From Buchnera aphidicola (Chaetogeoica yunlongensis) (GTDB lineage Bacteria > Pseudomonadota > Gammaproteobacteria > Enterobacterales > Enterobacteriaceae), in assembly GCA_039829965.1 (NCBI GenBank), contig CP139909.1:524400-588399 (forward strand): a stretch of DNA of 64,000 bases, in the 5' to 3' direction. Each line of letters opens with the position of its first letter. The first letter of the stretch is position 1. Shown piece after piece: positions 18,894 through 30,136 of this stretch. Under the pieces are notes generated by a model, which made no database searches, had not been told where the DNA came from, and saw only the letters and a program-made list of their open reading frames with translations. Both the position numbers and the translations under genes were made by a program.

Positions 18894-19235
18894 CTATCTT
18901 TTTTCTAGTTTATCTTCTTTAGCTTTAATTATAGGAGACGGTTCTTTTACTAAAGATTTTACATTAATAATAATATTCCTAATAATAAAATCACTATATC
19001 TAAAAGTTCTAGATAACTCTTGAATACATACTGTAGTAACCTCTACATTCATCAAAAAATAATGAGCTTTATTTAATTTCTTTATAGAATATGATAATTG
19101 ACGCCTTCCCCAATCCTCTAATCTATGTACCTTTCCTTTATAATCTAAAACTAACTTTTTAAACTTATCAATAAAACTAGGAAGTTTTTCACTATAATCT
19201 GGATTTATAAGAAGTACTATTTCATAATGACGCAC
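18894..19235 (-). CDS. rpsF: 30S ribosomal protein S6
   Basis: S6 pairs with S18 on the 30S platform. The 113-residue protein has MRHYEIVLLINPDYSEKLP, RLEDWGRRQLSYSIKKLNKAHY and FRYSDFIIRNIII in order. The acidic C-terminal tail that RimK extends in E. coli is replaced here by a short charged tail ending EDKLEKR. First gene of the S6-S18-L9 operon. Confidence 0.97.
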   Translation of the reverse strand: MRHYEIVLLINPDYSEKLPSFIDKFKKLVLDYKGKVHRLEDWGRRQLSYSIKKLNKAHYFLMNVEVTTVCIQELSRTFRYSDFIIRNIIINVKSLVKEPSPIIKAKEDKLEKR

Positions 19236-19833
19236 TAAATTTTATTCCTTATCAATAAAAATTAAAAAAATATAATAATAAAAATAAAAAAATCTCACAA
19301 TTCTAATATACATTAATAAAAACTTAAATTCAAGATAAGATTATATTCTAAAAATACATCTAACTTCTATAAAAATATCTCTTATATAATAAAAATTAAG
19401 AATATTTTTTTATTTTTATACACTTATAAAAAATTAATATTATATTTCTCATAACAATTCAAAAAATAACCACTATTATATGCAATAAACACATAAACAA
19501 ATAAATATACTATAATTTTATAATCATTAGTAATTTAAAATTAAACAAAACACGTTTTTTATGTACAAAAAATGTATTTTAAAACGACTAAAATTTTTAT
19601 TAAAATAAAATATAAATTTTATTTCATACATATATTAAATATATATACAATATATAAATTTAACATTTATTTTATAAATTAAAACCAAATTTATACAATC
19701 ATTATAAATATTTCTTATAATTTAAATTTAAAATTAATTTTATTTAAAGAAAAATTATTTATTAAATTTTAAAATTTACCTGTATATCTCAATTAAAACA
19801 ATTTTTTAAAATATAGCTTGTCAAATCATTATA
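19236..19833. other. Gene-free spacer upstream of rpsF and downstream of purA
   Basis: About 600 bases of A+T-rich sequence between two minus-strand genes. It should hold the S6 operon promoter. In E. coli the purA-rpsF interval contains genes such as rnr and rlmB; no recognisable relic remains here. Confidence 0.5.
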
Positions 19834-21129
19834 TCATTTCTCTCTAATAATAGTATGTTTACGATCAGGACCAGTAGAAATAATATAAATTGGAACTGAA
19901 AGAAGTTCTTCTAATCTCAAAATATATTTCTTTGCAAATATAGGTAAATCATTAAATTGTGTTATTCCTACTGTACTTACATTCCATCCCCTAAAACTCT
20001 CATATTTCGGTTGAATAGCATTCCAATCATTTTGACAAAATGGAATATTATCTGTTTTAGTATTTATATTTCTTAAAAGAACATAATTTGTACAAATCAA
20101 TATTTCATCCAAATTATCTAAAACATCCAATTTAGTTAAACATATTTTAGAAATTGAATTTATAAAAATAGCTCTACGTAATAATACAATATCTAACCAT
20201 CCAGTTCTGCGCTTACGACCTGTAGTAGAACCAAATTCACAACCAAATTTACAAAAATAAGAATCTAATTTTCCAAATACTTCAGTAGGAAAAGGACCAT
20301 TACCAACTCTAGTAGAGTATGCTTTAACTACTCCATATACATCATCAAACTCTTTAAATCCAATACCAGAACTACTACATGCACTACTAGAAATACTACT
20401 AGAAGAAGTAACATAAGGATACATTCCATGATCAATATCTAATAATGTTCCTTGAGCTCCTTCAAAAACTACTGATTTACCTTCATCTCGAGCTGTTTTC
20501 AAAACATTAGAAATATCATTCATCATTTTTAAAATAAAATCTGAATTTTCTAAAACATCATCTAGAATTTTTGTAAAATCTACTCCCTTAACATGATAAA
20601 AATTAATTAATTGATAATTATAATATTCAATATTTTCTTTTAATTTATTAAAAAAAAATGATTGGTCCAATAAATCTCCTAAACATATTCCTCTTCTAGC
20701 AATTTTATCTTCGTACGCTGGACCGATACCACATCTAGTTGTTCCTATAGAAGAATCATACCCTCTCTTATTTTCTCTAGCAATATCCATTTTAACATGA
20801 TATGGAAATATTAAATTGCATGATTCAGATATTAAAATACGATCACGTACAAACCAACCTTTATCTTCTAATAGTTTTATCTCACGAAAAAATAAATTAG
20901 GTTCTAAAACAACACCTTGAGATATTATTGAAATCACATTATCATGATATATACCAGACGGTATTACATGTAAAATAATTTTTTCATTATTAACAATTAT
21001 AGTATGCCCTGCATTATGACCTCCCTGATAACGAACAACATAATCTGCATTTAAAGTTAAAAAATCAACTATTTTACCTTTTCCTTCATCGCCCCATTGA
21101 GCACCTACAACAACAATATTTTTTTTCAT
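19834..21129 (-). CDS. purA: Adenylosuccinate synthetase
   Basis: PurA uses GTP to join IMP and aspartate, the first committed step to AMP. The 431 residues match E. coli (432). The N-terminal VVVGAQWGDEGKGKIVDFL includes the catalytic Asp and P-loop. QGGHNAGHTI with the catalytic His, GTTRCGIGPAYEDK, EGAQGTLLDIDHG, YPYVTSSS and GRKRRTGWLD are all present. hflC lies 70 bases upstream, preserving the E. coli order hflK-hflC-purA after small deletions. Confidence 0.98.
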   Translation of the reverse strand: MKKNIVVVGAQWGDEGKGKIVDFLTLNADYVVRYQGGHNAGHTIIVNNEKIILHVIPSGIYHDNVISIISQGVVLEPNLFFREIKLLEDKGWFVRDRILISESCNLIFPYHVKMDIARENKRGYDSSIGTTRCGIGPAYEDKIARRGICLGDLLDQSFFFNKLKENIEYYNYQLINFYHVKGVDFTKILDDVLENSDFILKMMNDISNVLKTARDEGKSVVFEGAQGTLLDIDHGMYPYVTSSSSISSSACSSSGIGFKEFDDVYGVVKAYSTRVGNGPFPTEVFGKLDSYFCKFGCEFGSTTGRKRRTGWLDIVLLRRAIFINSISKICLTKLDVLDNLDEILICTNYVLLRNINTKTDNIPFCQNDWNAIQPKYESFRGWNVSTVGITQFNDLPIFAKKYILRLEELLSVPIYIISTGPDRKHTIIREK

Positions 21130-21199
21130 TATTAAATAAAATTACCCAAATAATTATTGATTTTAACTTAATGTATTTTACATTCTAATTTTATTATAC

Positions 21200-22186
21200 C
21201 TATTTCATATAACGAAAAAATTTATTATTATTCACATCTATGAACATAAAACTATTATGTTTAAAAATTTTTTCATATGCATTCAGACTAAAAATAAAAT
21301 TATAAAATTCAGGATCTACATTAAAAATATTTAAAAATAATTTAACTACCGTAGCTTCTCCTTCACCTTTAATAATAGATGCTGCACGAATTGCTTCTGA
21401 AATTTGTTTAGAAACTAAAAAATCTGATTCTAACTTAAGCTGATCAGCTCTATTTTGCCCCTGTAATCTATACATTTTTGCCTGTGTTTCTTGTTCTATC
21501 TTCATTTTATTATATATAGTATTAAACATCTCGTTAGAAAATTTAATCTTTACAATATTAAAATCAACGATTTTAATACCACATTCAGAAATCCTATTTA
21601 GCTGTAAGAATTTACTCTCTTTTATTTTATTAAAATCTATATGCATTAATGAATCTATAATAGTATTATTACATACAGATAAATTTCCATGGTTATTACT
21701 ATAAAAACAATTAAATGTTTGCTTCGAATTACCAGACAAAATATTATTAGAATTTAAAAAAGTATCATTTAAATTTAACTGTTTAATCCTAATACTTAAA
21801 TAATCATTAAATATTTCTTGTAAAATATTTTTAACACAAAACAAATTATTTTTAGACTTAGTTAAATAAAAACGACTAAAATCATTAATCTTCCATTTTA
21901 TAAAAAAATCCACCATTACACACTGATTATTTTTCGTAAAAAAACTATTTTCAGTATCTTCTATAGTTTGAATCTTTGAACTAAACATCTCTATTTTTTC
22001 AAAAAATGGAATCTTAAAATGCAATCCAGGTTTATATACTAATAAATCATTGTGGTTAGTAACATTAGCACGAACTGCTTGACCTAATCTTAATAAAATA
22101 CCTCGTTGTCCTTCATAAATAATATAAAAACACGAATAGAAAAAAAATATTAATATAATTAAAATTATTGATACAGTTTTATTCAT
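21200..22186 (-). CDS. hflC: HflC, FtsH protease modulator
   Basis: HflC is an SPFH/prohibitin-family inner-membrane protein that forms a large complex with HflK around the FtsH protease. The 328 residues match E. coli (334). A single N-terminal membrane segment (about 5-22) precedes YIIYEGQRGILLRLGQ and the SPFH domain with KPGLHFKIPFFEK. EQETQAKMYRLQGQNRADQ begins the coiled stalk. The start overlaps the hflK stop by 4 bases, implying coupled translation. Confidence 0.95.
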   Translation of the reverse strand: MNKTVSIILIILIFFFYSCFYIIYEGQRGILLRLGQAVRANVTNHNDLLVYKPGLHFKIPFFEKIEMFSSKIQTIEDTENSFFTKNNQCVMVDFFIKWKINDFSRFYLTKSKNNLFCVKNILQEIFNDYLSIRIKQLNLNDTFLNSNNILSGNSKQTFNCFYSNNHGNLSVCNNTIIDSLMHIDFNKIKESKFLQLNRISECGIKIVDFNIVKIKFSNEMFNTIYNKMKIEQETQAKMYRLQGQNRADQLKLESDFLVSKQISEAIRAASIIKGEGEATVVKLFLNIFNVDPEFYNFIFSLNAYEKIFKHNSFMFIDVNNNKFFRYMK

Positions 22187-23430
22187 TTTCTATTTTGTCC
22201 TATTCTCAAATCATTTTTTCTAATAGAATTCAATTCACGCTGATTAATAATATTATCTAATATACGGGCAGAAAATTTAGAATCTTTTATGCGATTTTTA
22301 ATTTTTATATCATGCAACAAAACCTTATCTGTTTTAGCATTATAATTTTTATTAACTCTAGAAGGTATTGATATTAAATTATTTTTTTTAATAAATAAAT
22401 CGTTTAATGAAAAAGATAAAATTTTATTATTATTACTATCTATAAATAATTTATTAATACGACTTAATATTTTTTCTATATAATTAATATATAAATATCT
22501 CACAGTAATTTCTTTAGATTGTTTATACAATGGTAAAATTTTAGAAAATCTAATAATCTCACCTTGAGCTTCTAATATTATACGTAATTTATATTCCTGA
22601 GCTTTTGCTAAAATTTTTTGAATTTTTCTATGAGTGTTAAATTGCACATTGTTGACATATGTTTTTGCATTTTTTATACAATTATCTCTATCCTTTTGTG
22701 AACGTATAACATCTTCAAAAGATGATTGAATTTCTTCAGGAAGATCACATTTTAGAAAATCAACAGATAAAATAACTATTCCCATATCATATCTCATAAT
22801 TTCTTTTTTAATTTTATTCTGAACAAAATGACAAAGTAAAGAATCTTTTTCTTTTAAAATATCTTCTATACTAAAATTACTTATTACAGTATTTAAAACA
22901 CTTAAGGCTATTGAGGATACATTGCTATCAGGATTATCTACTGAAAATAAATATTTTCTAGGATCAGAAATACGATATTTAATATTTACTTTTGAATGAA
23001 TAATATTATTATCGGAAGTAAAAAAATTATCAGAAATAACTAATTCTTTAATTGTTTCTGTATCAACAGGAATTACACGATAACCTAAAATAGGTTTCCA
23101 ATTTAATCCAGGGCTAGCTAAATAACTAAATTTTCCAAAACAAGTCACTACTCCACATTCTGATTCTTTAATCATATAGAAACCACTACTAAATAAAAAA
23201 ATCATAGTAGAAACTATAATAATTGTTATAGGATTATTAGCATACTTGAATGATTTAAAACTACTAAAAAATATTTTTTTTTTATTTTTTAAAAAATTTA
23301 AAAATTTTATTATTTCTAAAAAAGAACGTGTCCTCTCTCCATGTTTTTTACTATTATTCTTAACTTTTTTATCATCTTCATCCCAAGGATCTTTCTCATT
23401 TTTATCATCAGATGGCTTATTCCAGGCCAT
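22183..23430 (-). CDS. hflK: HflK, FtsH protease modulator
   Basis: Partner of HflC. The N-terminus MAWNKPSDDKNEKDPWDE is typical, a membrane segment lies near 67-88, and the SPFH domain carries ESECGVVTCFGKFSYLASPGLNWKP and YRISDPRKYLFSVDNPDS. The 415 residues equal the family length. In E. coli hfq and hflX lie between miaA and hflK; here only 210 bases separate them, so both are absent from this position. Confidence 0.95.
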   Translation of the reverse strand: MAWNKPSDDKNEKDPWDEDDKKVKNNSKKHGERTRSFLEIIKFLNFLKNKKKIFFSSFKSFKYANNPITIIIVSTMIFLFSSGFYMIKESECGVVTCFGKFSYLASPGLNWKPILGYRVIPVDTETIKELVISDNFFTSDNNIIHSKVNIKYRISDPRKYLFSVDNPDSNVSSIALSVLNTVISNFSIEDILKEKDSLLCHFVQNKIKKEIMRYDMGIVILSVDFLKCDLPEEIQSSFEDVIRSQKDRDNCIKNAKTYVNNVQFNTHRKIQKILAKAQEYKLRIILEAQGEIIRFSKILPLYKQSKEITVRYLYINYIEKILSRINKLFIDSNNNKILSFSLNDLFIKKNNLISIPSRVNKNYNAKTDKVLLHDIKIKNRIKDSKFSARILDNIINQRELNSIRKNDLRIGQNRK

Positions 23431-23640
23431 ATTTTACTCCATTCTATATTTTATTTTAAATTTATATAATAAAACAATATACTTAATTAAAAAAAATCAT
23501 ATTTAATCATATCATATATCAATCATATTAAAACAACTTAAAATATTTTTAAAAACAAAAACAATACAAATTAAAAAATATACATTAAATAATTTTATAT
23601 AAATTTAAAAATATATGCTAAAAACTTAAAAAATAATTAT

Positions 23641-24624
23641 CTATCTATTAATATTACATTTATTTCTAAAAATACTCATATTTACGACATCAACTACTTT
23701 AGAAATTAAAACTGGTAACTCTTCATTACTGTATAAAATATTCAAATCACTCCAACTTTTTAACCAAGTCAATTGAGATTTAGCTAATCTTTTTGTAGCT
23801 CTTATAACTTCACATATCATTTCATCATAACTTAAAATATTATCAAAATAGTCCCACATTTGACGATAACCAATACACCTTATAGAAGGTAAATTTTTAT
23901 TTAAATTTCTTCGATCAAACAAATTCTTTACTTCATCTTCAAAACCAAAAGATAACATTTTTCTAAATCGAACTTGAATATTATTAAATAAAACAACCTT
24001 GTTTTCTGGTATTAGTGCAAATTTAATAATATTATATGGAAAAAATTTTTTTTTAAATTTAGTTAACTGAGTTAAAGTTTTTCCTGAAATAAAAAATACT
24101 TCTAATGCTCGTAATATTCTTTGAATATCATTAGGATGAATTCTTTTTGAAGAAATAGGATCAATAAATTTTAATTTATTAAATAAAAAACTACTAGACT
24201 TTTTTTTTAATAACATTAATAAATAAGTCCTAATCTTATTATTCGAAGATGGTAAAATAGACAAACCATTCACTAAAACTTTAAAATAAAACATTGTTCC
24301 TCCAACTAACAAAGGAATTCTATTTATTGAATGAATATACTTAATTATTTTAATAACATCACTATAAAATTCACCAACTGAATAAAATTCAGATGGATCT
24401 TTAATATTTACCAAAAAATGAGTGTATTTTAATAATTCAAAATCAGAAGGTTTTGCTGTTCCAATATTCATGTCACGATAAATTAATGCTGAATCTACAC
24501 TTATTAATTCTACTGGTAAAATTTCTTTCAAACGCATAGACAACAAACTTTTACCACAACATGTAGGACCCATAAGAAATATAACTAACTTATCTTTCAA
24601 TTCATGTCCATTCATTAAAATCAT
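23641..24624 (-). CDS. miaA: tRNA dimethylallyltransferase
   Basis: MiaA transfers an isopentenyl group to A37 of tRNAs that read UNN codons. The 327 residues are near E. coli (316). The P-loop reads GPTCCGKS in place of the usual GPTASGKT, which still fits GxxxxGK[ST]. ISVDSALIYRDMNIGTAKPS, IPLLVGGTMFYFK, HPNDIQRILRALEV and SIRCIGYRQMW are conserved. Its start overlaps the end of mutL, as often in enterobacteria; the second Met is an alternative start. Confidence 0.96.
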   Translation of the reverse strand: MILMNGHELKDKLVIFLMGPTCCGKSLLSMRLKEILPVELISVDSALIYRDMNIGTAKPSDFELLKYTHFLVNIKDPSEFYSVGEFYSDVIKIIKYIHSINRIPLLVGGTMFYFKVLVNGLSILPSSNNKIRTYLLMLLKKKSSSFLFNKLKFIDPISSKRIHPNDIQRILRALEVFFISGKTLTQLTKFKKKFFPYNIIKFALIPENKVVLFNNIQVRFRKMLSFGFEDEVKNLFDRRNLNKNLPSIRCIGYRQMWDYFDNILSYDEMICEVIRATKRLAKSQLTWLKSWSDLNILYSNEELPVLISKVVDVVNMSIFRNKCNINR

Positions 24625-26404
24625 CTTTAAAAAAATTTAGTACCGGATTAATATCAATAGGTTTCAATACCTTGGATACTAAATTAAACTCCAAAATTTT
24701 ATTAATATGTCTTTTAAAATTCAACAAAACAGATAAAATTTGTAAATGATCCCATTTTTTTACCGAAATATCAATATGACTAATAACACTAGAAATTAAT
24801 TCTAATAACGTTATTTCATTTTTTTTAACAAAAATAAACAAAATATTTTCGAAAATACAACTTAAATCTTGATTTAAAATCATATAAGGTATAGAATAAA
24901 ATTCTATATATTCTAATTTTATACAAAAATCAAAACCAATATGAAATAATATTTTTTGAATACCAGAAAAAAATTTATATCCCATATTATTTTTAAAAAA
25001 TATTATATATACTCTTTCTAATTTTTTTATTTTTAACCCATGATGCTTTCCCAATCTTAATTCAATAAAATAAATAGACAATTTTGCTCTTTGTAAAGAA
25101 AACAAAAACAATTTGTCATTATTCTTTTTAATTAATAAATAAGATTTATTTATTAATGCTAATATATTACCAAATTCAGCACTAAAAATAGAATTGTATT
25201 CACATTTATAAAAATTTAATTCTAAATTGTCCTTTAATAAATTCGATTTACTATCCTTGATAGTATCAATAAAATCATATTGAGATTTATTTAAACCACT
25301 GTTTTTATCAAATAAACGATTTAAAGAATTAAAAATAGAAAAACTATCTTTTTTATTCTTAAAAAAATCCACAGAAGATTTAATAATAGAATTAGATACA
25401 ATTTTTGTTTTTAAATATTTTTTAATTGCACGATAAATAAAAGAATGTACCAAACGAGAATTAGATAATTTTATAATTTTTTTTTCTGGATGTACATTAA
25501 CATCTACTTCATAAAATTTTAATTCTAAATAAAAAATATAAGATATGTTATATTTATTTTTACCAATTTCATAAACTGCTTGATATACTGCATGATGAAA
25601 TAACTTATTAAATACAATTCTCTTATTAACATAAAAAAATTGAAACTTTCTAGCTAAAGAACTATTATATCTTAACAAGTATAACCAACCAACTAATTTC
25701 ATGTGGTTAAAAAAATGTTCTATATATATTATTTCATTTATGCCAGGTATATTATAAATCGAATTAACAACATTTTTGTCATAAAGATTTTTACTAAAAG
25801 TATTATAATGACGAATTAATTTTCCATTATGAGTGAGAGATATATCTAAATTAGTTTTTGATAAAGATAAACAACGTACAATATCATCAATTTTTAAAAA
25901 TTCTGAATACGTTGATATTATAGATTTTCTTCGAACAGGTCTATTAAAAAATAAATCTAATACTATTATAGTTGTACCTTTAGTTTGTGGAACTATACAC
26001 GGAATAGAAATAGTCCCGTATCCATCTGAATATATTTTCCATCCAGTTGTACTTAAACAATTATCACAAGAAGATAATACCATATGAGATACCGCGCTAA
26101 TACTAGCTAAAGCTTCACCACGAAAACCACAAGTAGTAACATTTTTTAAATCATGCATAGAATAAATTTTACTAGTAGAATGACGCATTAATGACATTTT
26201 TAAATCAACTGCATTCATACCACAACCATTATCCTGAACCAAAATAGATTGCATTCCACCTTTTTGAATCTTAATATTAATACGAGTTGCACACGAGTCT
26301 ATGCTATTTTCTACTAATTCTTTAACCACTGATGCTGGATTATATATTATTTCACCAGCAGAAATATAACTAGATACTGATAATGGTAAAACTCTAATTA
26401 ACAT
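24602..26404 (-). CDS. mutL: DNA mismatch repair protein MutL
   Basis: MutL is the GHKL ATPase that couples MutS to downstream repair. The 600 residues are close to E. coli (615). N-terminal ATPase motifs are present: SAGEIIYNPASVVKELVENSID, DNGCGMN and CGFRGEALASISAVS. VNVHPEKKIIKL ends the transducer domain. The C-terminal dimerisation domain is strongly diverged but full length. It overlaps miaA by 23 bases. Intact, so mismatch repair is probably at least partly retained. Confidence 0.95.
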   Translation of the reverse strand: MLIRVLPLSVSSYISAGEIIYNPASVVKELVENSIDSCATRINIKIQKGGMQSILVQDNGCGMNAVDLKMSLMRHSTSKIYSMHDLKNVTTCGFRGEALASISAVSHMVLSSCDNCLSTTGWKIYSDGYGTISIPCIVPQTKGTTIIVLDLFFNRPVRRKSIISTYSEFLKIDDIVRCLSLSKTNLDISLTHNGKLIRHYNTFSKNLYDKNVVNSIYNIPGINEIIYIEHFFNHMKLVGWLYLLRYNSSLARKFQFFYVNKRIVFNKLFHHAVYQAVYEIGKNKYNISYIFYLELKFYEVDVNVHPEKKIIKLSNSRLVHSFIYRAIKKYLKTKIVSNSIIKSSVDFFKNKKDSFSIFNSLNRLFDKNSGLNKSQYDFIDTIKDSKSNLLKDNLELNFYKCEYNSIFSAEFGNILALINKSYLLIKKNNDKLFLFSLQRAKLSIYFIELRLGKHHGLKIKKLERVYIIFFKNNMGYKFFSGIQKILFHIGFDFCIKLEYIEFYSIPYMILNQDLSCIFENILFIFVKKNEITLLELISSVISHIDISVKKWDHLQILSVLLNFKRHINKILEFNLVSKVLKPIDINPVLNFFKDDFNEWT

Positions 26405-26526
26405 ACTACATTACTCAAAATTAAATTTAATAAAAATTTAAAAAACATCTCAAAAATTAAAAGTTTTTATAAAATAATTTAAAAACCTATAATTTTATAT
26501 TTATAATATATAAAACTCGATAAAAA

Positions 26527-27717
26527 TTATCTATTATTTAAATTTTTAAAAATATTAAAATAAATGTTAATTTCAGAAACTACCCAAGATGACATATCTA
26601 ATTCACTAATATGCTTTAAAACGTATTCCGGTCCATAATTAAAAATCATCTTTTGTAATCTTATAGATTCATTATCATTATCATCAAAAAAACATAAAGA
26701 TGCAGCAATCCCTTTAAGTAAATTTGCATTAGAAATATTATATTTTAATGTACCTAAAAGAGGAGAAATTAATCTATCATTTTTTGCTAATTTTTTTAAA
26801 GGATTTCGACCAACTCTATTTAAACTATCAGTTAAAAAAATGTTTTGAAATCTCAATAATACTCTTTCAATATATTTGTTATGCTCTAACAAAGAAAAAA
26901 GTTTATATTTTTTAACTAAAACTAACCCGGATTCTTTCATAGCTCCTAAAACAATATTATATATACTTGAATCTGAAATTGATTGATAAATATTATTATA
27001 TTTTTTTAAAAAACCTAAATATGCAATAATAGAATGCCCAGTATTTATAGTAAATAATTTTCTTTCAAAAAAAGCATCTAAGTTATCACTGCATATTAAA
27101 TCAATAATACTATTATGTATACTAGATCTAAACTGAGTCAAATCAACTATCCATTCATTAAATTCTTCTACTTTTACTAACAAAGCATTATTTTCATAAT
27201 TATTATGAATATTCGAAAATACAATTCTATCTACTACTGAATCAATAAAATCAACGTTTTGTTCTAAATACTTATGATATTTGTTCGATAAACATTTTTT
27301 AATTTCATGTTTAAGTCGAGATGTACAACGAAAAATGTTTTCACATGCAATAATAGTTAATAAAGTAAAATTTTTTGTATCTATTTTATATTTTATTCCT
27401 TTTGCTAATAAATTTGCTAACGAATAAATAAAATTAATACCTACAGAAATAGTAATTAAATTAACTTGAGATATTCTTAATAAAATATCTTTATCATGTA
27501 TATGAATAGCATTCACATTTGTTACTTTGTCTATATAATTTAAACTATTTTCTACTACTTCAATATCATACGAATGAAATTTATTTATTAAATCTATAAC
27601 TTTCATATTAATATCAACAAAAGTTAAATTAAATCCAGAATCTAATAAACGTTTTCCAATAAAACCACGTCCAATATTACCTGCCCCAAAATGTAAAGCA
27701 TACATAAATTTTTCCAA
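26527..27717 (-). CDS. mtlD: Mannitol-1-phosphate 5-dehydrogenase
   Basis: MtlD oxidises mannitol-1-phosphate to fructose-6-phosphate with NAD+. The 396 residues compare with 382 in E. coli. The Rossmann motif FGAGNIGRGFIGKRLLDSGF is at residues 10-29. VVDRIV, INTGHSIIAYLGFLK and VGRNPLKKLAKNDRLISPL carry the catalytic region. It follows mtlA by 84 bases, forming an mtlAD operon without mtlR. Confidence 0.96.
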   Translation of the reverse strand: MEKFMYALHFGAGNIGRGFIGKRLLDSGFNLTFVDINMKVIDLINKFHSYDIEVVENSLNYIDKVTNVNAIHIHDKDILLRISQVNLITISVGINFIYSLANLLAKGIKYKIDTKNFTLLTIIACENIFRCTSRLKHEIKKCLSNKYHKYLEQNVDFIDSVVDRIVFSNIHNNYENNALLVKVEEFNEWIVDLTQFRSSIHNSIIDLICSDNLDAFFERKLFTINTGHSIIAYLGFLKKYNNIYQSISDSSIYNIVLGAMKESGLVLVKKYKLFSLLEHNKYIERVLLRFQNIFLTDSLNRVGRNPLKKLAKNDRLISPLLGTLKYNISNANLLKGIAASLCFFDDNDNESIRLQKMIFNYGPEYVLKHISELDMSSWVVSEINIYFNIFKNLNNR

Positions 27718-27801
27718 ATATATATTTATTTCAATGTACTACATTAAAAAACAAATATTTTAATAAAAAAAATTAAAAAACTAAAAAACAATAGATTTTA
27801 A

Positions 27802-29724
27802 TTAACTATCTCTAGAAAATAGAGATAATATATCATTAATACTTTTTGTAGTAGATATATTTTTAATAATATCTTTATTATCTAATATATTAGTAATTTT
27901 ACTTACAACTGAAATATGTTCATTATTTCTTGCAGCAATTCCAATAACTAAATACGCAATATCTTCCGGTTCATCACCGAATAATACGCCAGTAGGAAAT
28001 TGACAAAATATTATACCTGTATTTAAAATTGAATCTTTTCCCTTAATAGTTCCATGAGGTAAAGCTATAGATTCTCCTAACCAAGTAGACATCATCTTTT
28101 CTCTTTCTAACATAGACTCAATATATTCTTCTTTAACATATCCTTGCATAACTAATTGTTCACCAATAAATTTAATTACTTCCTCTTTATTACTAGCTCT
28201 TTGATTCAAAAAAATATTTTTTTTAGTAACATCAAAAATTTTCTTCTTATTATCTATACTATTTAAATCACACACTTTATTTATAATAGAATCATCATCT
28301 TTTTTATGATTATTTTTAGATAAATACTCAGACAATTCATTATAAAATCCATCATCTAAAAAATTATTCAAAGACAAATGTTGAGCTTGAAAATTCTTAT
28401 TACGCGCTCTTTCTGAAAGACTACAATGAGTAATTATTAAATCAACACCATAATTAGGAATACTATCAATAGAAGTATTCACTACTTTTATTTTTTTTGA
28501 AAGACTAAATGAATCTAATTTTTTTCTCAAAATTCCTGCCGAAATAGCACTAGAACCCATACCAGCATCACAAGCAACTACAATATTATATATGCTTTTT
28601 TTAGAATCTAAAACACTTGTTATATACGTATTCTTCTTATTAGACAAAGAATCTATTAAAAATATATCTTTGTTAGATATGTTGAAATCATCATTGATAT
28701 AGCTATTTTTATTATTAATTTTTAATAAAATACAAGATATTATAAAAGACACCAAGCAAGAAACAACTATAGCTAAAAAATTCACAAAATACAAATTTTT
28801 TGGCGTCATAGTTAATATAGAAATTATAGATCCAGGTGACACTGCAGAAATTAAACCACCATGTAATATTATTAATATAAAAATACCTGTCATACTCCCA
28901 AAAATTAACCCAAAAATTAATCTTGGATATTTTAAAACATAAGGAAAATATACCTCATGAACACCACCAAAAAATTGAATTATTATCGCTTCGCGAGAAG
29001 ATTTTTTAACATTATCTTTACCTAAAAAAAACCAAGCTAATAAAACACCTAAACCAGGTCCAGGATTAGACTCAATTAAAAATAAAATAGACTTATTAAA
29101 CTTAACAACTTCTTGTATTCCTAATGGAAATAATACACCATGATTAATAATGTTATTCAAAAATAAAATCTTTGCTGGTTCAATAAGTATAGCAACAAAA
29201 GGCAACAAATGATTACTAATCATTGAATTAATAATATACCCTAAAAAATAAGATAAACTCTCTATCATTGGCCCAATCAAAAAAAAAGAAATTAATAAAA
29301 GAAAAATACCTAAAATACTAATAGAAAAATTATTTATTAACATCTCAAAACCACTTTTAATTCTATATTTACTAATTTTATCAAAATAATAAGTAATCCA
29401 ACCTCCTAATGGACCGATAATCATAGCTCCTAATAACATAGGCATAGTAGTACTTGCAATAGCACCTATTATTGCTATACTTCCTACAATCGCTCCCTTT
29501 CTACCATTAATTAAGTAACCTCCTGTATTTGCAATTAAAATAGGAAAAAGATACATACTTATAGGCAACAAAATTTTTTCTAAATTCTTATTAGGAAACC
29601 ATCCATAAGACATAAATAGTCCACTAACAATTCCCCAAGCAATAAATATACTGATATTAGGCATGATCATAGTACTTAAAAATCGACCAACATTCTGAAT
29701 TTTTACTGTAATAGGTACAGACAT
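27802..29724 (-). CDS. mtlA: Mannitol-specific PTS enzyme IICBA
   Basis: Inner-membrane permease that imports and phosphorylates mannitol. The 640 residues match E. coli (637). The membrane IIC domain fills about 1-340, with the family GGVHEVYFPYVLKYP. IIB carries the phosphorylated Cys in VVACDAGMGSSAIS near residue 384. IIA carries the active His in IALPHGTIKGKD near 556. All three domains are fused as in E. coli, and mtlD follows. Mannitol is thus a likely host-supplied carbon source, entering glycolysis near Pgi. Confidence 0.97.
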   Translation of the reverse strand: MSVPITVKIQNVGRFLSTMIMPNISIFIAWGIVSGLFMSYGWFPNKNLEKILLPISMYLFPILIANTGGYLINGRKGAIVGSIAIIGAIASTTMPMLLGAMIIGPLGGWITYYFDKISKYRIKSGFEMLINNFSISILGIFLLLISFFLIGPMIESLSYFLGYIINSMISNHLLPFVAILIEPAKILFLNNIINHGVLFPLGIQEVVKFNKSILFLIESNPGPGLGVLLAWFFLGKDNVKKSSREAIIIQFFGGVHEVYFPYVLKYPRLIFGLIFGSMTGIFILIILHGGLISAVSPGSIISILTMTPKNLYFVNFLAIVVSCLVSFIISCILLKINNKNSYINDDFNISNKDIFLIDSLSNKKNTYITSVLDSKKSIYNIVVACDAGMGSSAISAGILRKKLDSFSLSKKIKVVNTSIDSIPNYGVDLIITHCSLSERARNKNFQAQHLSLNNFLDDGFYNELSEYLSKNNHKKDDDSIINKVCDLNSIDNKKKIFDVTKKNIFLNQRASNKEEVIKFIGEQLVMQGYVKEEYIESMLEREKMMSTWLGESIALPHGTIKGKDSILNTGIIFCQFPTGVLFGDEPEDIAYLVIGIAARNNEHISVVSKITNILDNKDIIKNISTTKSINDILSLFSRDS

Positions 29725-30136
29725 ACTATCTTTCCTTCTTTTACATGTGATCTACTTAAAGATTTTCATTCATATTTCAAAAAATAAACATAAAAAATTA
29801 TCATTATAAATTAATTCAACAACAACAATTTCTAAAAACAAAAAATATTAAAAAACTAACATACATGATATATGTCATAAATAATCACTACACCTAAACA
29901 TCATCTAAAAAACTATTTATAAAAAAATCATAAAAAATAATTATCGTAAATATAAAATATGCTGTTTTAAAAAAAAATATCAAAAAATCATTAAAAAATA
30001 TTAAATTATTACCATAAATTAAATAATTATAAATGTAAGTAATTCAAAATAATTTATCATGCTAAATATATAATTTAAAATAAAATACTAAAATATTTAA
30101 TTCTAAAATCATGTACTTATCTAAAAATATCATCAT
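29725..30136. other. Gene-free spacer between mtlA and pgi
   Basis: About 410 bases of A+T-rich sequence between two minus-strand genes. It should include the mtl promoter. No relic or strong hairpin is visible. Confidence 0.5.
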